DNA of 64,000 bases from Odobenus rosmarus divergens (GCF_000321225.1 NW_004450398.1:2613300-2677299), one strand, 5' to 3'. Counted from the stretch's first letter, positions 9,775 through 19,814 are shown. The notes: a model not told the origin generated them from the sequence alone. Numbers and translations: made by a program.

Positions 9775-9990
9775 CAGGGATTCTCACCTTGGGCTCCAGG
9801 CTCTCCAAGGGGTCTGTGGATAGAATTCCATGGTCTCTAAACTTGGATGTGGGGAAAACCACCTATTTCCACTCACCTGTAACTGCAAATTCCATTTCCT
9901 CTCATTTTGAATGGTAAGAGCAAACCCAGTGATAGTAGCAGTTCTCCGATTCTTTTCACCAAGAGAAATCAGCTATATTTTCATATCACA
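9775..9990. mobile_element. Probable hAT-like DNA transposon fossil
   Basis: 'TCCAAGGGGTCTGTGGATAG', 'ATGGTCTCTAAACTTGGATG', 'ATTTTCATATCACATCTATG' follow the order of an old mammalian DNA repeat, possibly Arthur/Zaphod-like. The family name is inference. Confidence 0.55.
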
Positions 9991-10857
9991 TCTATGGATG
10001 GATGGGTGGGTGAATGGATGGATGGATGGAGTGAATGGTGGATGGATGAATGAAACAAAGGAAGGATGGAAGGAAGGGAGGGAAGGAAGGAATCCTGGAT
10101 GGGGTAGATGGGTGGAGAGTTGGATAATTGGAAGGGTTACTGGTTGGGGATTGGAGAGGTAGAAAGGAGCAGTTGGTTAGAAGAGTGGTGTATTGGTTTC
10201 CTAGGGTTGCTGAAACAAAGTACATTTGGTGGCTTAAAACAACAGAAATTTATTGTAGCAGAGTTCTGGAGGTCAGAAATCCAGGTGTTGGCCGGTCTGT
10301 GCTCTCTCTGAGGACTCAAGGGGAAGATCGTTCCTTGCCTCTCTTTGTTTCTAGTTGTTGCCAGCAATTCTTGGCATTCCTTGTCTTGTGGACACATCAT
10401 TCCAACCTCTGCCCTTGTTATATGGCATCTTCCTTGTGTGTGTGTCTCTCTGTGTCTGTTTTTTCCTCTTATAATGATACTAGTCATTGGATTAGGACCC
10501 CCTGTAATCCAGCATGACATCCTTGTAACTTAACTAATTAAACTTGTAAAAACTCTGTTTCCAGATAAGGTCACATTCTGAGGTTCTGGGTGGACGTGAA
10601 TTTTGGGGGCACACTATTTAACCCAGTACAGATGGTTAGAGAGTTAAAGGGATGGATATGTGGAGCAGTGGAAGGAGTTGAGTGGGTGAGTGGAGAGTTG
10701 TAAGGGAGGATCACGGTTGTTGGAAGGGTGGAAAGATGGATGGGTGAGGAGGTTGTTGTATGGATGACTAGAAAGCTGTCAGATCGAATGGACAGTTGGA
10801 GGGGCAGAAGGGTAAATGAGTGGAGAGATGGATGGATGGATGGATCAATGAGATTGT
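9991..10857. repeat. Degenerate (TGGA)n-rich tract split by an MLT1 LTR
   Basis: Left arm 9991-10198 and right arm 10631-10857 are both purine-rich, with units such as GGATGGATGGATGGA and longer degenerate motifs (GAGAGTTGGA, GGAAGGGT). The arms bracket a MaLR LTR, so the tract predates or grew around that insertion. Confidence 0.8.
10199..10630 (-). mobile_element. MLT1-type MaLR solo LTR, minus strand
   Basis: Complete-looking LTR from TGTATTGGTTTCCTAGGG to TTAACCCAGTACA. In between are 'GTGGCTTAAAACAACAGAAA', 'AGTTCTGGAGGTCAGAAATC' and 'GATAAGGTCACATTCTGAGG'. It is a solo LTR with no internal viral genes nearby. Overlapping 127-129 codon frames on both strands here are artefacts. Confidence 0.9.
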
Positions 10858-10960
10858 AAACTTCTTGATAGTTGAATTCATGGCATGTATATTTATCTTC
10901 TATCTTTATTGCCTAGTACAACACTTTGCCTTTAGGAAGTGCCTATTAAATATTTGTCAT
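10850..10960 (+). mobile_element. L2 LINE 3' end fragment
   Basis: A diverged L2 terminus: 'GTAAACTTCTTGATAGTTGA', 'TTGCCTAGTACAACACTTTG', 'AAGTGCCTATTAAATATTTG'. Confidence 0.65.
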
Positions 10961-11038
10961 CTTGTTTACTCTGCATTCAGAAATTCACCAGAGTGGCTAC
11001 TGACAGCTTTTCTGGTCTGTGAACCTCCATAGGAGAGG

Positions 11039-11057
11039 GTGTGTGTGTGTGTGTGTG

Positions 11058-11089
<32 letters not shown>

Positions 11090-11090
11090 A
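11039..11090. repeat. (GT)n microsatellite
   Basis: About 25 GT units interrupted by one GC. Likely length-variable in a population. Confidence 0.97.
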
Positions 11091-11094
11091 ATTC

Positions 11095-11640
11095 ACTTGG
11101 TGTGACATCCAGTCTGGATTTATGTCCAGACTGCATTGTGCTTCTGGCTTCTGATACAACTCTGTTAAGATGTTACCTGTTGGGTATAATTTGTGTTGTT
11201 TAGGAACTAAAAATATATAGAGACACAACTGTTTCATATCCTAGTTATTATGTATTTAAAGTCTTCAACCTGATGTCAGGTAAAATGCCATAGGTCTGCA
11301 CATTTGCTCTCATGATTTCAGATTGGACAATAATTAATGGTACAGTGTTGATTCTAAAGTTTGGGTGTTGATTTCTATTGAAGGTTTTGTTTTATTTGTC
11401 TGAAGAAGGGCTTAGTTGAATTTAAAAGCACCTGCTCTGATGTTGTCTATTTAAGCAATTTGCATTTGCCAGCACTCTTTTAATAGGAGGTTTGCAGGCT
11501 GGTGCCAGATGGATGCACTTCATCAGATGCCAAAGATCTCAGATGTTTTGTCTGCTCAGAGCATTCCTTAGCATTGGTCCAGATCCGTGAACTCGGAAGT
11601 CTCAGAGAACTGGTCCTATCGTTGTGCTTGAAAATTTTTC
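11095..11640. other. Repeat-free AT-rich block with octamer
   Basis: No transposon or gene recognised. It holds a perfect POU octamer (11458-11465) and homeodomain-like TAATTAAT near 11332. Enhancer function is only a possibility. Confidence 0.5.
11458..11465 (+). promoter_or_regulatory. POU octamer ATTTGCAT
   Basis: An exact ATTTGCAT octamer within a repeat-free stretch. Eight-base matches occur by chance about once per 33 kb counting both strands, so alone it is weak evidence. Confidence 0.3.
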
Positions 11641-11649
11641 TCTTTAAGG

Positions 11650-12780
11650 AGAAAAGATTTATAAATGCTAGAATACTTCAAACATGCAGAGAAGTACAGA
11701 GACTAAAATGACAAACACCCATGTGTCAATTATTTAGATGTAACAAAAGTTCATGTTTTTGTCACATTTATTTCAGATTTTAAAAATACAAAGAAAGATC
11801 TTGTTGAATCCTTTACCTTCATGCCATTTCCTTGTTTCCCTCATGAGAGGAGATATGTCTTCCCATATGTGTGTGCAAACCTAAACAGTATTTGGTATTT
11901 TAAAATTTTTATGAATAATATTCTATTTTATGTATCCTTCCGCAACTTGTGCTTTTCTTGATAGTGTGTTACTGAGATTCATTGCTATTTAGCTCCAGTT
12001 GGTTTCACTGTTTTATAGTATCTATTGTACAAATGTGTAAAACTTTTACTTATCCATAAACAGTGTGGTGGGCGCCTTTTTGTTATTTTGAGCCATGAAG
12101 CAGTAAAGATCCTTGCACATCTGAGAGATTTTCTCAAGCAAATCTACCTGTACGTAGAGTTTCTGAGAGACAGGGTGTGGGCATCTTCAACATCACTAGA
12201 GATGGCCAATTTGTTCTGCAAAATGACTGAGCCAGCTTATGCTCATTCCCACAGCGAAGAATGAATGATACAATGTTCTCCCATTCTTTGAAAATCTTGT
12301 CTTGTCCTTTTTTGCTTATAGGATATGTGTGAGATGGAGTCCTACTATTTTTTTCAATTTGCGTTTATCTTATTACTTGGGAAATTGAGCATATTTTCAT
12401 GTTTATTAGCCATTTGGGTTTCCTTTCTATTGGGGTGTTTATTTTTTTCTTACTGATTTGTAGGCACTTTTTAAATATATCCTAGATACTAAGTTTTGAA
12501 TCTCCTAAAATCCTTGCAGAATTTTTTAATCCCAGTGTTTAGTTTATCTTTTAAACTTATAAATTGAGTCTCATAATTTAAAAAATGAGAACTTATCACA
12601 CTTTTTCTTAATAGGTTTTGCTTTTTGCATCTTTTGAAAGAACTCATTTCCTACCTCAATGACATAAAGATAGAACCTTTAAAGTTTCAAGGTTTGCATT
12701 TCACGTTGAGATATTTATATCATTTGGAATATCTTTTGTATGTGATGTGAAATATGGATCTAATTTTTATGTGGGGAGCC
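11650..12780 (-). mobile_element. L1 LINE fragment, antisense
   Basis: Old L1 in reverse orientation covering the ORF2 end and 3' region. Landmarks are 'GCAGAGAAGTACAGAGACTA', 'TTACTGAGATTCATTGCTAT', 'GTTTCACTGTTTTATAGTAT', 'TTGAGCATATTTTCATGTTT' and 'TATCCTAGATACTAAGTTTT'. Highly diverged with several indels. Confidence 0.8.
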
Positions 12781-12789
12781 ACTTCACAC

Positions 12790-13290
12790 TCTTGATGACC
12801 ACCATATTATGTGATGAACACCTCTATCCCATCACATAATTATCATTTCTTTGTTGTGGTAGAAACAATTAAGATTAGTCTCTCAGCAACTTTGAAGTTG
12901 ATAATATAGTATTGCAGGATGTAATCACTCTGCTTTGCATTAGATCTCTAGAACTTACTTATTGACTAGTTTCAAGTTTGTACCCTTAAACAAAAATTTC
13001 CCCACCTCCCAGCCCCTGGTAATCACCACTCTCTTCTCTGTTTGTACAAGTTTGGCTTTTCTTTTTTTTAGATTATACATGTAAGTGATATATCATACAG
13101 ATTTGTCTTTCTCTGATTTATGTCCCCAAGCTCCATCCATGTTGAAAATGGCAGGGTGCAGGTATCTCTTTGAGATCCTGTTTTCATTTCCTTTGGATTC
13201 ATACCCAGAAGTGGAAATGCTGGATTATATGGTGGTTCTATTTTAAAATTTTGAGGACCCTCCATGCTGTTTTCCATAGTGGATGCTCAG
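12790..13290 (-). mobile_element. L1 LINE 3' end, antisense, with ORF2 C-terminal remnant
   Basis: Reverse L1 tail: 'CATCACATAATTATCATTTC', 'AGCAACTTTGAAGTTGATAA', 'ACCCAGAAGTGGAAATGCTG' and 'ATGCTGTTTTCCATAGTGGA'. The minus-strand frame 13068-13277 (69 codons, beginning MENSMEGPQNFKIEPPYNPA) is recognisable as the C-terminal region of a decayed L1 ORF2. The middle has a deletion, so nothing here is functional. Confidence 0.9.
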
Positions 13291-13758
13291 TTTTCTTAAG
13301 TATAGAGCAGTGATAGCTGTGTCCACCTCTCCGGTCCTCAGGGAAAGATTGAACATCATAGGCTCTTTGAAGAGCCGTTTCCTTTTCTCCTCTTCCAAAT
13401 GGGGAATAGCTTAAATTATCGCAAGAATTCATCTATCATTAAGATTTAATAACCTCTCGAATTTCCTGACGACATTGTTTGCAGCATGTGTGATGTCTTC
13501 TGACCTCAATCTTTGTCCTGCAGGGACTTATCTTTCCAGCCCATTATGATTCTGCAGTTTTTCTACTAAAGTCTTCAGTAAAACAGGTAGCTTGGGATCT
13601 CTCAGCACAAAAGAAAGGTGTTTTTTTTTTTTTAGTACTTGACAGTGATCTGAGAAATGAAAATGCATCATTATGATGTCCACCTGCTACAAGTGTAGTC
13701 TCTTTATTATAAAATACCAATCACCCTTCTGCTTGAACAGCTGTGCCGGCCCCAGGGC
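13291..13758. other. No gene or clear repeat seen
   Basis: Ordinary sequence with a T-run at 13621-13633. A 64-codon minus-strand frame at 13238-13432 has no recognisable domain. Confidence 0.45.
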
Positions 13759-13759
13759 T

Positions 13760-14055
13760 GACAGGGGCAAGTCAGCCAGGCTTGTCAGGTACAAACTGGT
13801 CAGCCTGTCTTCCGTCTTTCGAGCCACCTGCCCAGTTTTGTACTTGCCCTGGAATGCCTTGCTTTCCCTGGCAGCTTCCCACCTCCTTGCTCTGGGCTTA
13901 TGCTGGTCCTCTGCTTGGAATGGCCTTTCTCCTGGACGAATCTTATGAGTCTTGGAAATTTCATTTCAAATGGTTCATTCCCTGATAGCTCCTCTTTCTG
14001 TGCCCTTAGCCATACACACACCCAGGGTAGAATTAATCTCTTCCAGCTTTGCAGG
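13760..14055 (+). mobile_element. L2 LINE fragment, plus strand
   Basis: Sense L2 middle portion: 'TACTTGCCCTGGAATGCCTT', 'CTCTGCTTGGAATGGCCTTT' and 'TTTCATTTCAAATGGTTCAT'. Overlapping 73-91 codon frames derive from it. Confidence 0.7.
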
Positions 14056-14069
14056 CCCAGAACACTTTA

Positions 14070-14560
14070 AAAATCCTTTGATGGATGAACCAGGAGGACA
14101 TTTTGCTAAGTGAAATAAGCTTGACAGAGAAAGATAAATATTGCATAGGTATCACTTCTATGTGGAATCTTAAAAAAAATAAAAAGGAAAAAAGTCAAAT
14201 TCATAGAAACAGAGAGTAGAATAGCAAGTAGCCGGGGCGGTGGGGGGGCAGTGAGGAGATGTTGGTCAGAGAGCACAAAGTTTTAGTTATAAGATGAATA
14301 GGTTTGGGGGATCTAAATAAAACTTGGTGACTATGGTTAATAATAGTGTGTTGTGTACTTGAAATTTACTAAGAGAATAGATCTTAAATGTTCTGACAAA
14401 AAAAAAAAAGGAAAAGTCAAAGTAACTATGTGAGGTGATGGGTGTATTAATTAACTTGATTACAATAATTTCACAGTGTATACACATAACATCACATTGT
14501 ATACTTTAGATATATACAAATTTATTCACCAATTACACCTCAATATAGCTGGGGAAGGAA
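14070..14560 (+). mobile_element. L1 LINE 3' end, plus strand
   Basis: 'GATGGATGAACCAGGAGGAC', 'GCTAAGTGAAATAAGCTTGA', 'GTTATAAGATGAATAGGTTT' and the terminal 'CAATTACACCTCAATATAGC' are typical L1 3' landmarks. The 5' end is truncated at about 14070. Confidence 0.9.
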
Positions 14561-14564
14561 AAGT

Positions 14565-14878
14565 GAGTCCCAAGGGTTTAGGAACATTGACCTCCTGCAT
14601 GGCCAAACTTAACATTGTTTGTTGAGGTCCAAGAAGGAAGTCGGCTTTCTGCAAAAGGAAAGAAGACAGAGAAACAAAGTCTGAATTCCATGGCCCTGGT
14701 CTTGCTGGTGTTTCACGATCTTGCCAGGTTTACTCTCAAAAACTAGACCATGCGATGTCAAGAATTAATGATTACATACATATTGAAACTCTCAACCGTA
14801 GAAGAAATGTTACTTGCTGAAAAGAAAGCTCGTTATCATAAAAATGACCACACTGTAAAAAATTACTTTGTGTATGAT
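14565..14878. other. No gene or clear repeat seen
   Basis: No recognisable feature apart from a 120-codon frame that starts at 14750 and runs into an L2 fragment; it has no recognisable domain. Confidence 0.45.
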
Positions 14879-14879
14879 T

Positions 14880-14990
14880 CACTCATTTGTTCATTCAACG
14901 AATATTCGTTGAGCACCTACTATGTGTCAGGCACTGATCTAGGCTCTGTGAAAAGGCAGGGTCCTTGCACCCATGGGATTTATCTTCCGG
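14880..14990 (-). mobile_element. L2 LINE 3' end, minus strand
   Basis: 'TTCATTCAACGAATATTCGT', 'GAGCACCTACTATGTGTCAG', 'CAGGGTCCTTGCACCCATGG' are the reverse L2 terminus in order. Confidence 0.85.
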
Positions 14991-15288
14991 TGCTTTATTG
15001 CTATTCACTTATGACTTTTCCTGCTCTGCTAAACTCTGGGATCCACGTGGGGTGGTGTCCTGGTGTTTGTGCATTTTCACTGCTGGCTGCAGGTATTTGG
15101 ACTAGGAGGTAGAAGTATGCCCTGATGGTCGGTGCTGTAGAGACTGCAGAGTGAATGATCAGTGTAATGGCACCAGCATCCCGGGTGCTGGGTGTTAACA
15201 CGCGGTTGATTTCTTTGAATTTGACCAATACGCTGAGCTCTGACTGTTCTGTTTTGTACAGAAGAGGGAGAGGTGGGTAGCTGAGGGG
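14991..15288. other. No gene or clear repeat seen
   Basis: About 300 bp of unassigned sequence; a 104-codon minus-strand frame crosses it without recognisable domains. Confidence 0.45.
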
Positions 15289-15289
15289 A

Positions 15290-15376
15290 TTGTGTTTGCC
15301 TCTGTGCTCCGCCACCTAACTTCCTGCAGGACCTGGGACACGATGCTGAGTCCTCGCTTCCTCATCTGAGTAATGG
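15290..15376 (+). mobile_element. MIR SINE fragment, plus strand
   Basis: Short MIR core with 'CTTCCTGCAGGACCTGGGAC' and 'GCTTCCTCATCTGAGTAATG'. Confidence 0.6.
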
Positions 15377-15377
15377 G

Positions 15378-15660
15378 TGTATTCATTTCCTCCGACTGCT
15401 ATGTATTAACTTAACATGACACATAGTTATTATTTCATAGAAGTTATATGTTCTAGAGGACAGGGGTCCAAAATGGGTCTTACCGGGCTAAAATCAAGGT
15501 GTGTGAAAGCAGGGCTGTGTTTCTTTGTAACTAGGGCAGAATAGGCTTCCTTGCCCTTTCCAGTTTTTAGAGGCTCCTACATTCATGGTTCGTGCCTGGT
15601 TCTTGCCTGGTTCCTTCTGTCTTCAAAGCTAGCCACCTCGTGTTGCTGTCTTGCAGGATG
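15378..15660 (-). mobile_element. MLT1-type MaLR LTR fragment, minus strand
   Basis: Begins TGTATTCATTTCCTCCGACT and continues with 'ATAGAAGTTATATGTTCTAG', 'CTAAAATCAAGGTGTGTGAA' and 'CTTGCCCTTTCCAGTTTTTA'. The right part is missing. Confidence 0.78.
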
Positions 15661-16084
15661 GACGGTTGCCTGCCCATTGCATAACCTGGGGAATGAATGT
15701 CCACAGCTGCAGGGCACAGTTCTGGGGTGTGTCAGCATCTGGGGATGCTGTTATCTCTGGTCTTTCCCAGGTCAGAGGGATTATTCAGCAGATGCAGATC
15801 TAACCAGGCACATTTCCTGAGTGTTAATTGCAGTTCAGAAATCCAAGCAGTTTGCAAGCAACATGTCCCCACATATGTCCCCACCAACAAAGACTGGAAT
15901 TGTGCTTGGGGCAAATGGGAGAAGCTTCCTTCTCACTGTTGACTGTGTTTGAAAATTAGATTCTTAAACGGTTCCTGACGTGTTTGGCTTGAGATGGCAG
16001 GAAACAATCCTAAGCCCTGGAAACTTGACCCGGACTGCCCAGGAGACTGAGATTCATTACAAAGACATTTAAAGGAATAACTTA
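15661..16084. other. No gene or clear repeat seen
   Basis: Frames at 15551-15820 and 15697-15942 have no known domain. No recognisable transposon. Confidence 0.45.
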
Positions 16085-16320
16085 TGTGGGGCTTACTAGG
16101 TATCTAGCACTGTTTTAAGTATTTAACACATATTAACCCATTTTGTCCTCATAATAACTTTGTGAAGTAGGCATTATATTCTCCATTTTCCATAGAGAAA
16201 ACAGTGTTCTAGAGAGGGTAAATAGCTGGCCCAAGGCTACAGAACTAATGAATGTTGGAAATGGGATTCTGACCAGACAGTGTAACTCTAGAGGCTGGAC
16301 TCTTAATCCCTAAACTCAAG
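16085..16320 (-). mobile_element. MIR SINE, minus strand, near full length
   Basis: 'GGGGCTTACTAGGTATCTAG', 'TATTAACCCATTTTGTCCTC', 'GAAGTAGGCATTATATTCTC', 'GGCCCAAGGCTACAGAACTA' and 'GGCTGGACTCTTAATCCCTA' give the full reverse MIR. Confidence 0.9.
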
Positions 16321-16884
16321 GAATAGTGTCTTATTTGCGCCGCCCCCCCCCCCCGCCCCACCCTAGAGACAGACCTTGACTAAAGACAGTGCACATGGTT
16401 GGTTTATCTGGGGCCTGCAGAGGCACCAGGTGGGGGGAGAGCAGACAAGATACAAGGGGTATGTTACTGAGCCAGACAGCAGAGTGGGCAGCTAAAGCTT
16501 AATCTTGCAGGGAAGTTCTAGGAATCCATGAACACATGCCGAGGAATGAGCTAAGTGCAGGTATTTATACTCCCACACCCATTATCAGTCATCAGTTCAA
16601 AACTGTTGCAGGGTGGAGGATGCACGGGGTTTAGAAGGGTCTGGGGAATGTGGGGCCCAGCATCTGCAGGGTTGCCCTCTGGCAAAGACGCAGGTACTGG
16701 CTAGTGGAAGTCAAGTCAGCCTTGACAAAACAGTAAGATCTTCAGTGGAGCACCAATGACATCTATTTTATCAGGCATGGGACCCAAGTCTGTAAAATCA
16801 CGGAATGAAGTAAAGAAAGTTAATAGGAAAAAATCCTCATTCCTAAAACCAGACAGTCGTTGGACCAAGATCACAATAATAAGC
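16321..16884. other. Poly-C tract then unassigned sequence
   Basis: A run of about 14 C lies at 16342-16355. The rest, with 'GGTTTATCTGGGGCCTGCAG' and 'GTATTTATACTCCCACACCC', may be a worn LTR but I cannot assign it. Confidence 0.4.
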
Positions 16885-17095
16885 AAAGCCAACATATATT
16901 AAGTACCAATTGTATGCTAGGCATTTTTGTTAGGCGTTTTGCACACACTATCTTATTTAAGTTTGAAAATGATCCAGAGAGGTAGGCCTTGTTACCCCCA
17001 TTTTCTGGATAGGGAAACTGAGTTTGAGAGAGTAATGCCTCAGGCTGGTAGAGAGTGGAGCCAGCATTTGAATCTAGATCTATGATCTATCTACT
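16885..17095 (-). mobile_element. MIR SINE, minus strand
   Basis: 'ATATTAAGTACCAATTGTAT', 'CAGAGAGGTAGGCCTTGTTA', 'CCCCATTTTCTGGATAGGGA' and 'GTGGAGCCAGCATTTGAATC'. Confidence 0.9.
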
Positions 17096-17215
17096 CCCAA
17101 GTAATGGTTGTGGTGGTTTTACAGTATGAAAATAAATGATTATTTACCCAAGAGGGTCAGTTCCTTGAGGTCAAGGAACAAATCTTTGCATCTGTATATT
17201 GCCATCATCTACACC

Positions 17216-17285
17216 AGTGGTTTCTAATGAGGGGCCGTTTTGTCTTTCAGAGAAAAATGTCCCCTATTTGGCAATGTCTGTATTA
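17216..17285 (+). mobile_element. MER5A-type fragment, plus strand
   Basis: The left terminus only: 'CAGTGGTTTCTAATGAGGGG' and 'CTATTTGGCAATGTCTGTAT'. Truncated at a MIR. Confidence 0.7.
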
Positions 17286-17400
17286 TCACCATCGTTGTAA
17301 AGATGAGGGAAATTATGTGACTTCTGAAGATACCAGAGCTGTGTGTGGAGCTGCTGCCTGAGCTTACCTCTCTCTGACTCAGAATCCAGGGCTCCTTAAA
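17286..17400 (-). mobile_element. MIR SINE fragment, minus strand
   Basis: 'GTTGTAAAGATGAGGGAAAT' and 'CTCTGACTCAGAATCCAGGG' bracket a worn MIR core. Confidence 0.6.
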
Positions 17401-17402
17401 TT

Positions 17403-17540
17403 TTTTTTTAACTGATACATTTGACATGTAATATTGTGTATGTTCCAAGTGTACCCATTGGTTCGATACATTTATGTATTGCGCTATGATTACTAGCATA
17501 ACATCCTAGGCCCTTGAAACTATCCCATGTGGATTTTGAG
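17403..17540 (-). mobile_element. L1 LINE fragment, antisense
   Basis: 'TGATACATTTGACATGTAAT' and 'TTGCGCTATGATTACTAGCA' match the reverse 3' UTR of an L1M-type element. Confidence 0.8.
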
Positions 17541-17624
17541 TACATTCAAAGGTGACGGTTTGATCTACTTAGGAGTGAGAGAGGCAGAGTAGGTTTGTTA
17601 TGGAGAAGATAGGAAGGTATATCT

Positions 17625-17925
17625 ATTAGTGTGCTTTTGGCTGCAAGTAACAAAGTCCCAACTCAGATTCGTTAATCACTAACTACATTATTTCATGTAA
17701 CAAAAAGTTCTTGAGGTATGGTGGCCCTTGGGTTGGTTAAATCAATGGAGGAGCCATGGTTTTTAAAAAATAACTATTTGATCCTTTTCACTGGCTGCAT
17801 TCAGTGTGGTTGTAAGATGCCCTTAAGATGACTTCCCCGTGTCTCATTGTCAGAACTGTTCACCTCGTGTCTCATTGTCAGAACTGTTCACCCTTCAACC
17901 AGTGACTGGCTAAGGCAATGGGGCT
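17625..17925. mobile_element. Ancient interspersed repeat, 'ggctgcaagtaac' family
   Basis: 'TTTTGGCTGCAAGTAACAAA' and 'ATTTCATGTAACAAAAAGTT' begin a mammalian family seen again at 21225-21590 and, reversed, at 49540-50014. The class is uncertain; LTR-like is my guess. It contains a young 28-bp tandem duplication. Confidence 0.55.
17838..17893. repeat. Tandem duplication of 28 bp
   Basis: Two adjacent copies of a unit starting CGTGTCTCATTGTCAGAACT (17838-17865 and 17866-17893), identical except for the last base. The near-identity inside an ancient repeat points to a recent event. Confidence 0.97.
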
Positions 17926-17942
17926 ACCATATTGGCTTAGAG

Positions 17943-18180
17943 CAGTGGTTCTCAACTGGAGGACTATTTGTCTCCCTTGTCTTCCTTTCCCCTAAGGGCC
18001 ATGTTTGCAGATATTTTTGGTTGTCACAAATGGGTGTTGGGGATGGGGGTTGTGTTAGTATATAGCACAAAGGAACAGGGATGCTACAAAATATCCTATT
18101 AATGCACAATCCACAAAGTCCCCACAGCAAATAATTATCCGGTTCAAAATATCAGTAGCGCACAGGTTGACAAACTCTGG
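17943..18180 (+). mobile_element. MER5A-type hAT DNA transposon, plus strand
   Basis: Near full length: 'CAGTGGTTCTCAACTGGAGG', 'ATTTTTGGTTGTCACAAATG', 'ATGCTACAAAATATCCTATT' and 'AATAATTATCCGGTTCAAAA'. It ends around GGTTGACAAACTCTGG. Confidence 0.93.
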
Positions 18181-18184
18181 TGTG

Positions 18185-18384
18185 GGGCAAAAGGGATCGA
18201 ATCCCAAGCTTCATGGCGGGGGCCTGGACCCCTGAACAAAGTGGGGACTCCATCAGGATGGAGGAAGGGAGGCATAGAAGTTGGATGGGCCACCAAGAGA
18301 GTCTGCTGCAGAAGCGCTTTGCACGTTTTTGATGACTGATGTCCCAGGAGACGCATGCAGTTCTTTTCTACAAAACATCTCTGG
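18185..18384. other. No gene or clear repeat seen
   Basis: Short unassigned block; a minus-strand 85-codon frame has no recognisable domain. Confidence 0.4.
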
Positions 18385-18640
18385 ATGCCTCTGTCAGACA
18401 CTGCTGTGACCTGAATAGGCCATTGGTCTGACCCAGTCTGGCATTTCTTATCTCCATCAGACTTGCTGCCAAACCCCGAGGATAGGATGTCACCTCTGGC
18501 AGGAGATCAGTCAGGATTAATTGATGGTGAAGCTGTGTCCCACTTTGAACCTCTCTCTTCTGCAGCCTGAGCAGTGCTGACCAGTTTCCAGGAGGCCTGA
18601 GGTGGAGCCTCCTCTGCAAAAGGCCGTGGACCAGCTAGAG
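18385..18640 (-). mobile_element. Possible CR1/L3-clade LINE 3' end
   Basis: On the minus strand, GCCAGACTGGGTCAGACCAA and the following 'GCAGTGTCTGACAGAGGCA' resemble a 3' end common in amniote CR1-type LINEs ('actgggtcagaccaatggtcc'). This is a memory-based match to a short region, so the family call is tentative. No coding capacity. Confidence 0.45.
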
Positions 18641-19088
18641 GCCCCTGGTGAACATAAGGGGTCTTGTGGAACATAAGGAAGAACATTTTTAACTTGATTC
18701 TTTCCCAGGGAAGGAAATAATAATTTCCTGGCAGAGGGTTATCTGTATTTTCTCAAATGCCGCTTTGGGATGCTGAACTCCTGGGATGCATTTTCATAGG
18801 CAGGCCTTACCAGAAACCTTTGAGTCAGGTCTGCAACCTTCTGATGCAAGGTGCTAAGGAAGGCTTTGGCCACTTGGCAAGAACCTGTCACCAATTCAAA
18901 GAAGTTTATGACATCAACTAATGGTCCCCCCCCAAAATATTTTCTAAAAATTTTGAACTATTTCCACCAGGTATTGTGTATAGTAAATTTTTAATTCAAG
19001 ACCAATTTCTTGGTATTGTCTGATAATTCACTGGTGACCAATTGAGGAGCAATAACCCATTTATGCTCAACTAAACAGGTAACAACCA
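18641..19088. other. No gene or clear repeat seen
   Basis: AT-rich toward the right. No recognisable domain, RNA or transposon. Confidence 0.45.
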
Positions 19089-19089
19089 T

Positions 19090-19560
19090 TATACATTTAT
19101 GTGCAAATGTTTGAATGCTTGCCTTGTGCCCTATGCTTGATGTTAGGGACGCAAAAAATAATCCATTTTTTGCTCTTGGAAACTCGGTCTCAAACACATA
19201 ACTGCAGTGTAGTGGGCTGAGACAGGTGGTCTCTGTTACAGAAGCACAGAAGACACTGGATATCATTTGAATCATAAATGTGTTCATTCATTTCACCAAC
19301 ATTTATTAAGCATCTACTAAATACCAACCTTTGGTCCTTGGGGAATTGAAAATATTTTTTTTTTCTTTTCACATACCTGATTCCCCAAGAGCTTTTCAAG
19401 GGCAGATAATCATAAAGCAATAGGATTCTTGCTTTATTAAAGATATATATAGAACACAATGATAGTTTAGAAGGAAACTGACTTAATTTGGGGGTTGAGG
19501 ATGTGTTAGGACAGACTTCACAAAGGTTGAGCAAAGGCATGGGAGAAAGAAAAGGCATAA
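19090..19560 (-). mobile_element. Two adjacent L2-type 3' ends, minus strand
   Basis: The first piece (about 19090-19200) shows 'TGAATGCTTGCCTTGTGCCC'. The second (about 19280-19560) begins 'CATTCATTTCACCAACATTT' and 'AAGCATCTACTAAATACCAA', then 'GACAGACTTCACAAAGGTTG'. A 164-codon minus-strand frame crosses both and is an artefact. Confidence 0.7.
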
Positions 19561-19616
19561 CAGAGGGCAGGCAAGTCAAAGTTTTTGATGCAGCAAAAAG
19601 CCATGTATTTAAAAAA

Positions 19617-19779
19617 TAATGTCGGTGAAGCGTCTGCCTTTGGCTCAGGTCATGATCCCAGGGTTCTGGGATCAAGTTCCGCATTGGGCTCCTTGCTCAG
19701 CAGGGAGCCTGCTTCTCCCTCTGCTGCTCCCCCGGCTTGTGCTCTGTCTCTCTGACAAATAAATAAAGTCTTCAGTAAA

Positions 19780-19810
<31 letters not shown>

Positions 19811-19812
19811 TT
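19617..19812 (+). mobile_element. SINEC lacking its first ~25 bp, plus strand
   Basis: It starts inside the head (GGTGAAGCGTCTGCCTTTGG) without GGGGCGCCTGGGTGGCTCA. The body is otherwise complete, to CAAATAAATAAAGTCTTCAG, an A-run and a (TA)n tract at 19788-19811. I see no convincing target-site duplication, so the missing 5' end may be a later deletion or a truncated insertion. Confidence 0.93.
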
Positions 19813-19814
19813 GC

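Noticed and set aside
10128..10520. 127-129 codon frames on both strands
   Set aside because: Entirely explained by a MaLR LTR and its flanks.
19190..19684. 164-codon minus-strand frame
   Set aside because: Crosses two L2 ends and enters a SINEC; no domain.
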